Positions 1 through 6,637 of a stretch of DNA of 6,637 bases are shown here, piece by piece. Under the pieces are notes generated by a model. It was given only the letters and a program-made list of their open reading frames with translations. It searched no databases and was not told the origin of the DNA. The translations under genes and the position numbers were made by a program. The stretch's first letter is position 1, and each line of letters begins with the position of its first letter. The DNA comes from a bacterium (GTDB taxonomy: Bacteria > UBP14 > UBA6098 > JAFGQG01): the NCBI GenBank assembly GCA_016930435.1, contig JAFGGQ010000046.1:1-6637 (forward strand). Reading direction: 5' to 3'.

Positions 1-8
1 GGTTTTAA

Positions 9-818
9 ATGAAAAAAGCCGTCAGTTTTGGTTTTGCCTTAATATTGCTATTAACAGGGCTATTCGCGGTCAATCTCCAGGCAGAAGCGGTCTCGACATT
101 CAATACTTGGGAATATGGTAACCTAAATTTACTGCTTTCCCCTGAATGGGTTTATATTATTATGGCCGGTCACCGCTATGAACTCAGCACCAGCCAGGAG
201 ACGATCGATCCCGCTGAGACTTTTTTGTATGAATTCTTTACCGGCCCGGTATATATCAGGAATTTCGGCAATCTTAAGTTCAAAATGGCCCTTTGGTATT
301 ACTTAATGTTTTTTCCGCAAGATGAGATCGATGATTTCTACTCACATAATATTGAAGCGATACCCATACTGGAATTGTCAATAGGGGATCTATTGCTGGT
401 TAACCGGGTAATCACTCATAATAAGATATATGCTTCCAATCCGGTTTACGATATTGATGATCCCGAATTGAGCAGTGGGGACAAGAAGACCGGGTATAGT
501 CTTTTGATTCGTGAAATGGTTCAGGCCAACTATAGCTTATCGGATAAAATAACTCTGAGTGCTGCAGATGAAGTATTTATAGGGCTAATTGAGGATTCGG
601 ATACAAAGGATATTGCTAAGGGAGAGCCATTTTTCGCCCGAAAAGGATTCAGCCGGAATCGCGTTTATGCAGGTTTCAACTATAGATTCACCAAGATGCT
701 GAATCTGTCAACTCAATATGTTTGGGAGCTAAACTACGATCCTGACCATAACCACCAACTCACAAAGATCCGGCATTATCTGTTTTTAACCCTGAATTAT
801 ACCTATAAGTTTTTTTAA
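9..818 (+). CDS. Putative outer-membrane beta-barrel protein, DUF2490-like
   Basis: This 269-residue protein has a Sec signal peptide: Lys2-Lys3, a hydrophobic stretch at about 7-21, and likely cleavage after Ala25 or Ala27 (LQA or AEA). The mature part is rich in alternating hydrophobic/polar strands with many Tyr, Phe and Trp residues. The last segment (about 217-269) reads as paired antiparallel strands (NRVYAGFNYRF, LNLSTQYVWEL, YLFLTLNYTYKFF) and ends in Phe, as expected for proteins inserted by the BAM machinery. The NRVYAGFNYRF segment followed by an H-N-H stretch (247-249) resembles the DUF2490 family, whose function is unknown. That family match is recognition by eye; the barrel and outer-membrane location are inferred. 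The ATG at 9 is favoured because the signal peptide starts there, but only 8 bases precede it, so no ribosome binding site can be judged. It converges on the peptidase gene and belongs to a different transcription unit. Confidence 0.8.
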   Translation: MKKAVSFGFALILLLTGLFAVNLQAEAVSTFNTWEYGNLNLLLSPEWVYIIMAGHRYELSTSQETIDPAETFLYEFFTGPVYIRNFGNLKFKMALWYYLMFFPQDEIDDFYSHNIEAIPILELSIGDLLLVNRVITHNKIYASNPVYDIDDPELSSGDKKTGYSLLIREMVQANYSLSDKITLSAADEVFIGLIEDSDTKDIAKGEPFFARKGFSRNRVYAGFNYRFTKMLNLSTQYVWELNYDPDHNHQLTKIRHYLFLTLNYTYKFF

Positions 819-837
819 AAAGCCCTATCGAATCCCA
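819..837. other. 19-bp convergent intergenic gap without a clear terminator
   Basis: The plus-strand gene stops at 818 and the minus-strand peptidase stops at 838. A run of T at 809-816 followed by A at 817-821 spans the end of the plus-strand gene, but I find no GC-rich stem next to it on either strand. Transcription from the two sides may overlap, or termination may be Rho-dependent. Confidence 0.6.
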
Positions 838-3800
838 TTAACGCAGGATCAGCATTTTCCGAATTTCCCTGAAATCACCGGATTGGAATTGATAAAAATA
901 AATGCCAGTAGGAAGTTTTTTTCCAGAGGAATCCTCTCCACGGTAAAGATAGCGGTAAGTGCCGTTTTCACCGTAGAATAAATTTTCTGAATAGAGAGTT
1001 TTACCCAGGAGGTCAAAAACCTTGAAACTGGCACTGCATTTCCCCGGGATGGTGAACTTGATATCCGTAAAGCTGTTGAAGGGATTAGGATAATTATAGC
1101 TCAGGGCATAATACCCGGGAGTTTCTTTATCGTCAGGAATGCCGGTGAAGTGAACAGATAAATTTAGGGGACCATATATTTTCCCTTGCTCTATATTGAA
1201 AGCAAAGGTGGTATCGCTGTATTCTCTTTTCCAGAGACTGATCTGATATGTTCCGGGTTCGGGAACAACCAGGTTAAAGCGCCCATCAGAAACAGAAGAA
1301 TCGGCATAATGTAAGGAATCTCGGTCGGCCATTATCCAAACCCCGCTATTGTTCTCGCTTTCCGCAATGTCTATAATCCCATAGACCAATGCCCTGTTTG
1401 TCCGGGGTCCCAATAAAAATTCCACGGCATTTTCAACCAGTAATCTGGTAACATTATCGTCGGTGAAGCTGGTATCCAGATTAACCGCCATTAGTACCAT
1501 ATTCCGGAGACCACCACGGGTCTGGTCATCAAAATAGCTTATACAACCTCCCTCATCACAAGAGGTAGCTTGATAGATCAAATGAGCCTGTGGGGTAACG
1601 GTGAAAATATCAAAAAAGTCAAATACTCCCGGAGATATATCCAATACCGGTAGATTCTGGGGAAGCAGATTGGGAACATTATAAAAAGATTCCCCGCAAT
1701 AACGGGGATTGGCATGGAGGAAGTCCGGATCGTCCCCGATATAACGATCGATGAAAAGAAGAGATTCAGCGTATTCCGGGTGGGCATCCAGAACAAAATA
1801 TGGTATCTCAGCTCCCTCTATTAAAAGTTTTCCGCCCCTCCTGCGATATTCGGAAAGGTTGAATAGATCCGAATAGGAAAAGGGGACTGCAGCTCCCCCG
1901 GTACTCCAGATCACCAGGTTGTACTGGCTCATCTCAGTAGCGGTTAAAGGAGGTTCGCGGGTGCTTACCGAATAATCAAGTCCCTCCAGAATCTCTCTGA
2001 AAGCCTCCGGGGCAGTCCAAAAGGTCGAGCGATCGACTATCATAATCTCCCCATCATTTTCTTCCAGATTAATATTGTAACTCATACTGCTGGCGGACAC
2101 AGTTATGGTATCTATAAGCACTTTGTAGCCCCTTTTATATCCGAGTATTTCATAAGTTTGATAGGCAACCCTGGGAAAGCTGTATTCACTTAGGAAAGAT
2201 ATAGCGTTGAGAATGTTTTCGCCCGTCTCAATCCAGTTTAAATATACAGTAATATCCGAAGGATAGGTGCTTCCGGTCAGAGAACCATAAGGCCGTGGAG
2301 AGAGAAAGAACTGATAATTCCCTACTGCATTGATCAAGATCATATCTGCATAAGGTTCGTAGGAAAAATGGGATAAATAGAGATCATACCATCCACAAGG
2401 GTAATCTTCGAAGATATCGAACAGTCCTTCGGAATTAGTATGGGTGGCTAAAATCGGACTGGTTAAAGCGGTGTCCGCTCCTAAATTAAAGAGTTTGATT
2501 CTAACATTAGCGACGGGGATTCCGGTGGATTCCTCCCTGATAATTCCGTTAAAAGGGCCTCGTGCGCTGATTATCACCGCGGTGTCCCGTATCACTTCCC
2601 GGCCTATCTTGGCGAACCCCAGCTCGATTCCGCCGGATCTGAACGGGAAAAATTCCACTTCACATGATTCGGAAACACACATGACTGTTGTGTCTATCTC
2701 CAGGTTTTTCAAGAACACCGTATATAGGCCCCCCGGTGAATAGGAGCTTATCACGCTCCTGAATCCTGCCGCCAGATTGCCTTCCAATGCTATATCCGGG
2801 GCAGCCAGGGAGTATTCCAATTCCCCAAAAGCATCCCCACCGATTACCGTCAGACTCGAATTAGCAATAACTCCTGCGGTACGATGTACAGCCTTAATCC
2901 GCAAGTCCTCCATGTAAGGGGGTAAAATGTCAAAAGAGGCATATCCCGAAGCATTAGTCAAACGCCGTTCATCGACATCCAGTCCCGTAATCAATACGGT
3001 AAGATTTGCCATCGGATAACCCATCGAATCGATATAAACCTCTAATTCATTGTGATCAGCTACGATCAGGGTTTCAGGATTGACGGTCATCTGAGCCATT
3101 AAGATTATGGGCAGAGTATCTTGATAGGTCTCGTACCCATTTTGAGCGGTAAGGGTCAGTATAGCGGTACCGGTATCATCGGGAAGTGGGGAGAGTGTCA
3201 CCGAGCTGCTTCCGGCGAAGGTATGGGTCAAGCCGAAAGCCCCCTCCGGCTGCCACAGGCAAAGCAGTGCGTTTTCAACTTCTGCCGAATAGATGAATTC
3301 CCGAACACCCAGGGGGACGATGGGAAAATGAGTGATTGGAATTTCAGATGGTATTCCCCAGTAAAGTGTAGTTGCAGGGTCTCCCAGAAGATTGTAAACT
3401 TCGAAGTAATATTGATCCAGGGATGTTCCCCATAGCATAAGCTCCAGATTCGCCTTGCAGGTAGCCGCCATCAAGGCGTATTGTTCGTCTTCAAAGACCG
3501 CGTCGTACCATCTTTTCTCGAAGATATCATCTTCTGTCCAGTAGGTGGAATTCGAAGCTCCAAGGAAAGCAACTGCCCCTTTGTGCGGCGTCCTTATCCA
3601 GGCCTCCCCGAAGCATGTTTCCTGGTCAAACTTTCCTGTTAAACAAGCATTACTTATGACCAGGGGGTATTTCCCGGAATTGCTTAAAGCGGAGATATCA
3701 CTGATGTCGAATTCCGGATTGGCCCAGCCACCTCCATATCCATGACCAGAATAATTTACCAACAAACAGCCTTCATTGATAGCCGCAAAAGCATCTTCTC

Positions 3801-5082
3801 CGGTGCCACCACTGTAAGCCCAGATTGAATCAGGCGCAAAATCCGGGGGGATTAAATAATTTTCGATAACGTAGCGATGAGTACCCTGCGCTAATTCCCA
3901 ATTGCCATCAGTCCCGCAGGCCATAAAAATGGGACGACGTAACCACTCACGGTCAATAAACACAGTTTTTTCGTATTCAATGATTCTACCCAATGCAGTT
4001 TGTAACTGCTCCGGTGTCTGAACGGAAATACGCCCGATGAAAAGGTCCGGCAAAAAATCGTCTCCATCTACCGTAGCATAATAGAGATCTGTATAATGAC
4101 GGTAATAACCGCTTACCTCATGAGCAGGAATAAAACCAACATCTCCAATTAATAGAACAAATGTGGGCGGAATATCCCAACTTTCATAAGCATTGCTTAG
4201 AAAAGACTGAATGCTCGTGGAACTCCCGCCTACCTCAGAATAAGAATACCACTCTACTTTAAAACCTTTCTGAGATTTCCAATCCACAAAAGCCCCGATC
4301 TCAGAAGCAAATTCATCAGCAACTATAATTAAATAACAGTCACTAATATCAGAATAAGAATAACTCTCAGACGGGCAGTAGTTGGCTATAATGCTGCCCT
4401 TAAGCTTTTCAAAATAACTATCTTTATACCTTTCAGAAAAGGATTGAAGAGGATTTTCGAATTCAATTCGAACCCTAATATTATTGTAAATTTTGAGAAG
4501 ACCCTTTTGAGGATTATAATGAAATGGTTCTATTTCCAAAAGGGCCAGGGAAGTACCCCTGATAATACCACTTCTTTCCAGCTTAACTACACTATTTTCA
4601 GATGGCAAAAATTGGTCTTTTGCATAACTGTCTTCATTAATAATCAAGAGATGCTCCGGAGGCCCGGTTTTAATTGAAGGGGTTTGCCTGGGGATAATCC
4701 GGCCCTCAAAGCCGCTGCCCATTAGGTCTATAAGCTGACTATCAGGAACTTCAACGTAAGTTGATATCTTGCCTAAAGCAGGACATTCAATGAATTTCCG
4801 GATAACAGGAAGCTGAGGCTCTCCAATTATTGTGGAAAATCCTGTTGAATCGAGATATAAACGGAGGTAATCTCCTTGCTCGGGATCCCTAAAGAGTGAA
4901 CAACTATGAATGTTTATGCTTAATGTGACCTGTTGATGATTACGACTGATAAGATCGATCTGCATATCCTGTTTGGCAATACCGGATTTTGAGAACTCGA
5001 TTTTTTCCGCGAACGATGTTGTTTCGGGGATAAAAAAAGTAATTAAGAAAATCAATAAAGCTAAGCAGGCTCTCTTTTTCAT
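838..5082 (-). CDS. Secreted gingipain-like C25 cysteine peptidase with T9SS sorting domain
   Basis: This is a probable extracellular cysteine endopeptidase of 1414 residues. A signal peptide (1-25, cleavage after SFA) is followed by a gingipain-type propeptide (about 26-240, with GEPQLPVI at 87-94). The peptidase C25 domain spans about 249-575. His447 in NYSGHG and Cys480 in SNACLTGKF fit the catalytic dyad; PDLFIGRIS (345-353) and LLGDPATTLYWG (565-576) are further family-typical segments. Next come an Ig-like domain (about 585-665), a Big-like module (667-745), an unassigned beta region (746-840), carboxypeptidase-regulatory-like modules (843-930 and possibly 932-1006), a GATase-like Rossmann region (1009-1225), another regulatory-like module (1231-1309) and a T9SS type A signal (1325-1414). 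PorU, the T9SS sortase, is also a C25 protein, but the early catalytic domain after a gingipain-style propeptide favours an exported protease. Cleavage specificity cannot be assigned. The ATG is chosen because it begins the signal peptide; no good Shine-Dalgarno precedes it. It lies 38 bp downstream of the repeat-protein gene, probably in one operon. Confidence 0.95.
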   Translation of the reverse strand: MKKRACLALLIFLITFFIPETTSFAEKIEFSKSGIAKQDMQIDLISRNHQQVTLSINIHSCSLFRDPEQGDYLRLYLDSTGFSTIIGEPQLPVIRKFIECPALGKISTYVEVPDSQLIDLMGSGFEGRIIPRQTPSIKTGPPEHLLIINEDSYAKDQFLPSENSVVKLERSGIIRGTSLALLEIEPFHYNPQKGLLKIYNNIRVRIEFENPLQSFSERYKDSYFEKLKGSIIANYCPSESYSYSDISDCYLIIVADEFASEIGAFVDWKSQKGFKVEWYSYSEVGGSSTSIQSFLSNAYESWDIPPTFVLLIGDVGFIPAHEVSGYYRHYTDLYYATVDGDDFLPDLFIGRISVQTPEQLQTALGRIIEYEKTVFIDREWLRRPIFMACGTDGNWELAQGTHRYVIENYLIPPDFAPDSIWAYSGGTGEDAFAAINEGCLLVNYSGHGYGGGWANPEFDISDISALSNSGKYPLVISNACLTGKFDQETCFGEAWIRTPHKGAVAFLGASNSTYWTEDDIFEKRWYDAVFEDEQYALMAATCKANLELMLWGTSLDQYYFEVYNLLGDPATTLYWGIPSEIPITHFPIVPLGVREFIYSAEVENALLCLWQPEGAFGLTHTFAGSSSVTLSPLPDDTGTAILTLTAQNGYETYQDTLPIILMAQMTVNPETLIVADHNELEVYIDSMGYPMANLTVLITGLDVDERRLTNASGYASFDILPPYMEDLRIKAVHRTAGVIANSSLTVIGGDAFGELEYSLAAPDIALEGNLAAGFRSVISSYSPGGLYTVFLKNLEIDTTVMCVSESCEVEFFPFRSGGIELGFAKIGREVIRDTAVIISARGPFNGIIREESTGIPVANVRIKLFNLGADTALTSPILATHTNSEGLFDIFEDYPCGWYDLYLSHFSYEPYADMILINAVGNYQFFLSPRPYGSLTGSTYPSDITVYLNWIETGENILNAISFLSEYSFPRVAYQTYEILGYKRGYKVLIDTITVSASSMSYNINLEENDGEIMIVDRSTFWTAPEAFREILEGLDYSVSTREPPLTATEMSQYNLVIWSTGGAAVPFSYSDLFNLSEYRRRGGKLLIEGAEIPYFVLDAHPEYAESLLFIDRYIGDDPDFLHANPRYCGESFYNVPNLLPQNLPVLDISPGVFDFFDIFTVTPQAHLIYQATSCDEGGCISYFDDQTRGGLRNMVLMAVNLDTSFTDDNVTRLLVENAVEFLLGPRTNRALVYGIIDIAESENNSGVWIMADRDSLHYADSSVSDGRFNLVVPEPGTYQISLWKREYSDTTFAFNIEQGKIYGPLNLSVHFTGIPDDKETPGYYALSYNYPNPFNSFTDIKFTIPGKCSASFKVFDLLGKTLYSENLFYGENGTYRYLYRGEDSSGKKLPTGIYFYQFQSGDFREIRKMLILR
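841..1110 (-). other. T9SS type A C-terminal sorting domain
   Basis: The last 90 residues of the peptidase (1325-1414) contain the classic order of landmarks: YNYPNPFNSFTDIKFTIP, then KVFDLLGKTLYSE, a G-x-D-x-x-G-K-x-L-P-T-G-I-Y-F-Y-Q-F segment, and the terminal KMLILR. In this family the domain directs passage of a folded protein through the type IX secretion pore and is normally removed on attachment to or release from the surface. It implies that the host genome encodes the T9SS apparatus, none of which is in this window. Confidence 0.93.
1408..2058 (-). other. GATase-like Rossmann module within the peptidase
   Basis: This segment encodes residues about 1009-1225. It begins with a hydrophobic strand ending in Asp (EIMIVDRS), then AFREILEGLDYSV, a second strand YNLVIWSTGG (1054-1063), a helix with LSEYRRRGGKLLIEG (1076-1090), and a late strand-helix with NMVLMAVNLD and VENAVEFLLG. 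This order is typical of class I glutamine-amidotransferase-like or ThuA-like folds found as appendages in large secreted bacterial proteins. No Cys occupies the expected nucleophile elbow in IWSTGG, so it is probably non-catalytic and may serve as a structural or binding module. Confidence 0.6.
3358..4338 (-). other. Peptidase C25 catalytic domain
   Basis: This segment encodes residues about 249-575 of the peptidase. The putative catalytic histidine codon (His447) is at 3742-3744 and the nucleophile codon (Cys480) at 3643-3645. The NYSGHG and NAC motifs, 33 residues apart, match the caspase-like arrangement of gingipains. Trp515, 35 residues after the cysteine, sits where RgpB has its S1-pocket tryptophan, but that correspondence is a by-eye guess. 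Both key residues are present, so the domain is predicted to be active. Confidence 0.9.
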
Positions 5083-5117
5083 TGTTTGAATACCAAAAGG
5101 TCTGATTGTTTGGAATA
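5081..5117. repeat. Short direct repeat in the intergenic gap, overlapping the peptidase start
   Basis: ATTGTTTGAATA at 5081-5092 and ATTGTTTGGAATA at 5105-5117 differ by one inserted G and are offset by 24 bp, about two helical turns plus a few bases. The first copy includes two bases of the peptidase start codon. The pair occupies most of the 38-bp gap between the repeat-protein stop and the peptidase start. It could be an operator or an mRNA element, or chance in AT-rich sequence; no function is claimed. Confidence 0.35.
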
Positions 5118-5120
5118 GGG

Positions 5121-6637
5121 TTAAGGAATATGTACTCGGGCAGTTAAAGTAAGGATGATGATCTGTTCATCATTATAGATTGTGCTGACCGTGGGTGCCA
5201 GAAACTGCAACCATAAAAATCGATTCACACCGGGCGAGACATTGTCTCCCTCAGGCCCGAAATATTCCGAATCAGCCCAAATCAGATAATTTTTGACATT
5301 ATCATGTGAGGGATGATAGGCCAATGGAACAGTTGAAGTGGAAGTGATATGGCCGCGGAGGGCATAATAATTGGTATCAGGAATATATTGGGGACCCCAG
5401 TAAACTCCAGATTCTGAAATATGTAAACCCAGATCAATATTGATATCCCCGCAATTCTGGATCTGAATTCTATCACCGGGAAGCATGGATCTGACCAAAC
5501 CGGGATCCAATGTATCTATATGCCATTCAACGGTATCAAGACATATTCTAAGATTAAAGGAAAGCCTGGAGTAATAAGCGGTAAAGACTGAAGGGCTTCC
5601 TATAGGAGTGGTATAATGAAAAATGCCTCCACCATCGCTCCAGTAAAGGAACGAATAAATGGAATCATCAGATACGTCCAGTTCGCTTATTCCTATATAA
5701 TATGAAGAATCCTCGATTCCCCAGAAAAGGTATTCACCAACGCCCATAAATGTCGAGTCATCAAAAAAAATTGAGCCATAAGCCTGTAAAGGTTCCTTTA
5801 TAATCTGACAGAGATACTGCTCTGTATAATTGGCAGTGAAGGTAATGGGCCGGCTGATAGGGGTTGTTTCATGGTTTATTGATCCACCATCATTCCAGTT
5901 CTTAAAAACGTAGCGAATCGAATCGCTTTCCTCATCAAGGTTCGATACTCCAATATCATGAATGGAACCTTTTTGCCACCAGAAACGCTGCAAAATAGAG
6001 GCTATACCGGTATATGTTTCGGTGTCCACATAAAGAAAACCATAAGCCTGCATCGGTTGTTTTCGAACTGTACACAGATAGAGAGTGGAATAGTAGGCCG
6101 TAAAGGTGGTGTCATTGTCAATAGGACCCACATTCCTTAGTGTATCAGATACGGAATCTCCCCAGCAGATAAAGCCAAAAACCGAATCCGCGCAGGAATC
6201 TCTTTCAGAAACAGCTATATCTATAAAGGAACCCGATGTACACCATAGCGTTTCAACACTTGTGTTAGACACGATCATCCCATCGTAATAGATCATACCC
6301 ATGCTCTGTGCGGGATTCTTTTCAATGATTAAACGTACTCCCTCTACATAATGAGCATTCAGGGTGTATGAAGTATCTACTATAACCGTTGTGGATTCAG
6401 CATTGACATCACCAAAGAAGGCTCCCGGGGGGTCGCTTTCCCAGTTGGAAAAAACATAACCATCTGCGCCGCTTCCTATAAACCGTTCCGTTGTTATAGT
6501 AGCTATAAAATCCTCATCGTACCAGCCCTCGCCAGTCTGTATGGGGACCAAAGTGCCAGCTCCATCAAAAGTAATAGTAATATAATACTGTTCCGGATTA
6601 ACATTAGACGCCGCTGTATGAAAGGATTGGGCCGATA
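5121..6637 (-). CDS. Secreted-type protein with tandem InlB B-like repeats, 5' end outside window
   Basis: This is the C-terminal part (about 505 residues visible) of a probable surface or secreted protein. The frame is open from the right edge of the window to the stop at 5121-5123. A TTG at 6549-6551 could be called as a start, but the codons before it continue the first repeat (YYITITFDGAGT), so the real start is almost certainly outside. At least four repeats of about 80-86 residues follow, each ending in an aromatic motif such as FTAYY, FTANY or LNAHY, and most with an internal W-x-DGG or similar turn. This is the signature of divergent InlB B-repeats (bacterial repeat, Flg_new_2 type), seen in adhesin-like extracellular proteins. 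A different beta-rich domain of about 145 residues closes the protein. No T9SS signal, LPXTG motif or membrane anchor is visible at the C-terminus (TARVHIP). Adhesion is inferred from the repeat type only. The peptidase gene follows 38 bp downstream on the same strand. Confidence 0.9.
   Translation of the reverse strand, partial: SAQSFHTAASNVNPEQYYITITFDGAGTLVPIQTGEGWYDEDFIATITTERFIGSGADGYVFSNWESDPPGAFFGDVNAESTTVIVDTSYTLNAHYVEGVRLIIEKNPAQSMGMIYYDGMIVSNTSVETLWCTSGSFIDIAVSERDSCADSVFGFICWGDSVSDTLRNVGPIDNDTTFTAYYSTLYLCTVRKQPMQAYGFLYVDTETYTGIASILQRFWWQKGSIHDIGVSNLDEESDSIRYVFKNWNDGGSINHETTPISRPITFTANYTEQYLCQIIKEPLQAYGSIFFDDSTFMGVGEYLFWGIEDSSYYIGISELDVSDDSIYSFLYWSDGGGIFHYTTPIGSPSVFTAYYSRLSFNLRICLDTVEWHIDTLDPGLVRSMLPGDRIQIQNCGDINIDLGLHISESGVYWGPQYIPDTNYYALRGHITSTSTVPLAYHPSHDNVKNYLIWADSEYFGPEGDNVSPGVNRFLWLQFLAPTVSTIYNDEQIIILTLTARVHIP
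5124..5555 (-). other. C-terminal beta domain of the repeat protein, family not recognised
   Basis: About 144 residues follow the last repeat and do not share its pattern. Visible landmarks are VEWHIDTLDPG near the start, an IQNCGDINIDLGLHI strand pair, a W-G-P-Q-Y-I-P segment, a Y-Y-A-L-R-G strand, and the ending FLWLQFLAPT ... IIILTLTARVHIP. The strand order suggests an immunoglobulin-like beta sandwich. Similar endings (LW-x-x-F-x-x-PT followed by a TLTAR strand) seem familiar from secreted proteins of candidate phyla, but I cannot name a family. A role as surface or assembly module is inference. Confidence 0.5.
5571..6587 (-). repeat. Four tandem protein-level InlB B-like repeats
   Basis: The repeat units lie at about 6348-6587 (R1), 6090-6338 (R2), 5826-6083 (R3) and 5571-5819 (R4). 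R3 and R4 are the closest pair: both have YLC near the start, then K-[QE]-P-[ML]-QAYG, a G[VI]S-x-LD segment, W[NS]DGG, H-x-TTPI and a closing FTA-x-Y. R2 shares the K-x-P-x-Q-x-x-G start and the TFTAYY end. R1 is the most divergent and lacks the QAYG core. The units are recognisable as protein repeats but have drifted at the DNA level, so they look like older duplications, with R3/R4 the most recent. The array may continue past the right edge. Confidence 0.85.

Noticed and set aside
809-821. T-run/A-run at the end of the plus-strand gene as an intrinsic terminator
   Set aside because: No stable GC-rich inverted repeat precedes the T-run on either strand.
2444-2743. Plus-strand open frame of 99 codons opposite the peptidase gene
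   Set aside because: It lies wholly inside the well-supported peptidase coding sequence and its translation has no recognisable domain; it is a shadow frame. The same applies to the other short frames at 3121-3435, 3545-3745, 4444-4677, 5958-6140 and 6106-6288 on plus, and 849-1034, 1578-1796 and 5282-5476 on minus.
4456-4472. Two TTCGAA palindromes separated by five bases
   Set aside because: They lie within the peptidase propeptide coding region, are explained by Ile-Glu-Phe-Glu codons, and have no promoter context.
838-5082. Identification of the C25 protein as PorU, the T9SS sortase
   Set aside because: The catalytic domain comes early, directly after a gingipain-type propeptide, and the protein carries many accessory modules and a standard type A signal, which fits cargo better than the sortase. 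It is not fully excluded without a tree.
6549-6551. TTG start codon for the repeat protein, with GGAG eight bases upstream in gene direction
   Set aside because: The frame remains open upstream to the window edge and the upstream codons encode the first strand of repeat R1; the TTG also lacks any following signal peptide. The GGAG is explained by Asp-Gly-Ala codons.
1-6637. CRISPR array, insertion sequence, tRNA or rRNA, or defence-system genes
   Set aside because: No regularly spaced DNA repeats, transposase motifs, terminal inverted repeats or RNA-gene structures were seen, and nearly all bases are in three coding genes. The caspase-like fold here is an exported C25 peptidase, not a cytoplasmic defence effector.

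Overview
The window carries three protein-coding genes and almost no non-coding DNA. It looks like a piece of a Gram-negative genome with a type IX secretion system (T9SS). The evidence is an outer-membrane-barrel-like protein (plus strand, 9-818) and a large gingipain-like C25 peptidase (minus strand, 838-5082) that ends in a typical T9SS type A sorting domain. The sorting-domain style (YPNPFN...GIYFYQF...KMLILR) is common in the Fibrobacteres-Chlorobi-Bacteroidetes group and in candidate phyla such as Cloacimonadota, WOR-3, Zixibacteria and Marinimicrobia. The multidomain secreted architecture fits the candidate phyla as well as it fits Bacteroidota. Taxonomy is inferred only from protein style; no rRNA or tRNA is present.

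Layout. At 9-818 (+) is a secreted, beta-rich protein of 269 aa ending in Phe, resembling DUF2490-type outer-membrane proteins. It converges on the peptidase gene, with 19 bp between the two stop codons and no clear hairpin terminator. At 838-5082 (-) is the 1414-aa C25 peptidase. Its order is signal peptide, propeptide, caspase-like catalytic domain with the His/Cys pair, Ig-like and carboxypeptidase-regulatory-like beta modules, a glutamine-amidotransferase-like Rossmann module, another beta module, and the T9SS signal. At 5121-6637 (-), only 38 bp upstream of the peptidase, is the 3' part of another secreted-type gene. It has at least four tandem divergent InlB-type B-repeats and a distinct C-terminal beta domain. 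Its reading frame stays open through the right edge of the window, so its true start lies outside.

How the genes may work together. The two minus-strand genes are in the same direction and closely spaced, so they are probably co-transcribed: a repeat-rich surface protein followed by a secreted protease. Whether the repeat protein is a substrate, partner or unrelated neighbour of the protease cannot be decided from sequence. The barrel-like protein belongs to a separate plus-strand transcription unit. No mobile element, CRISPR array, RNA gene or classical defence system was seen. The window is best read as envelope/secretome genes with an unusual peptidase domain architecture, not as a clearly new system.
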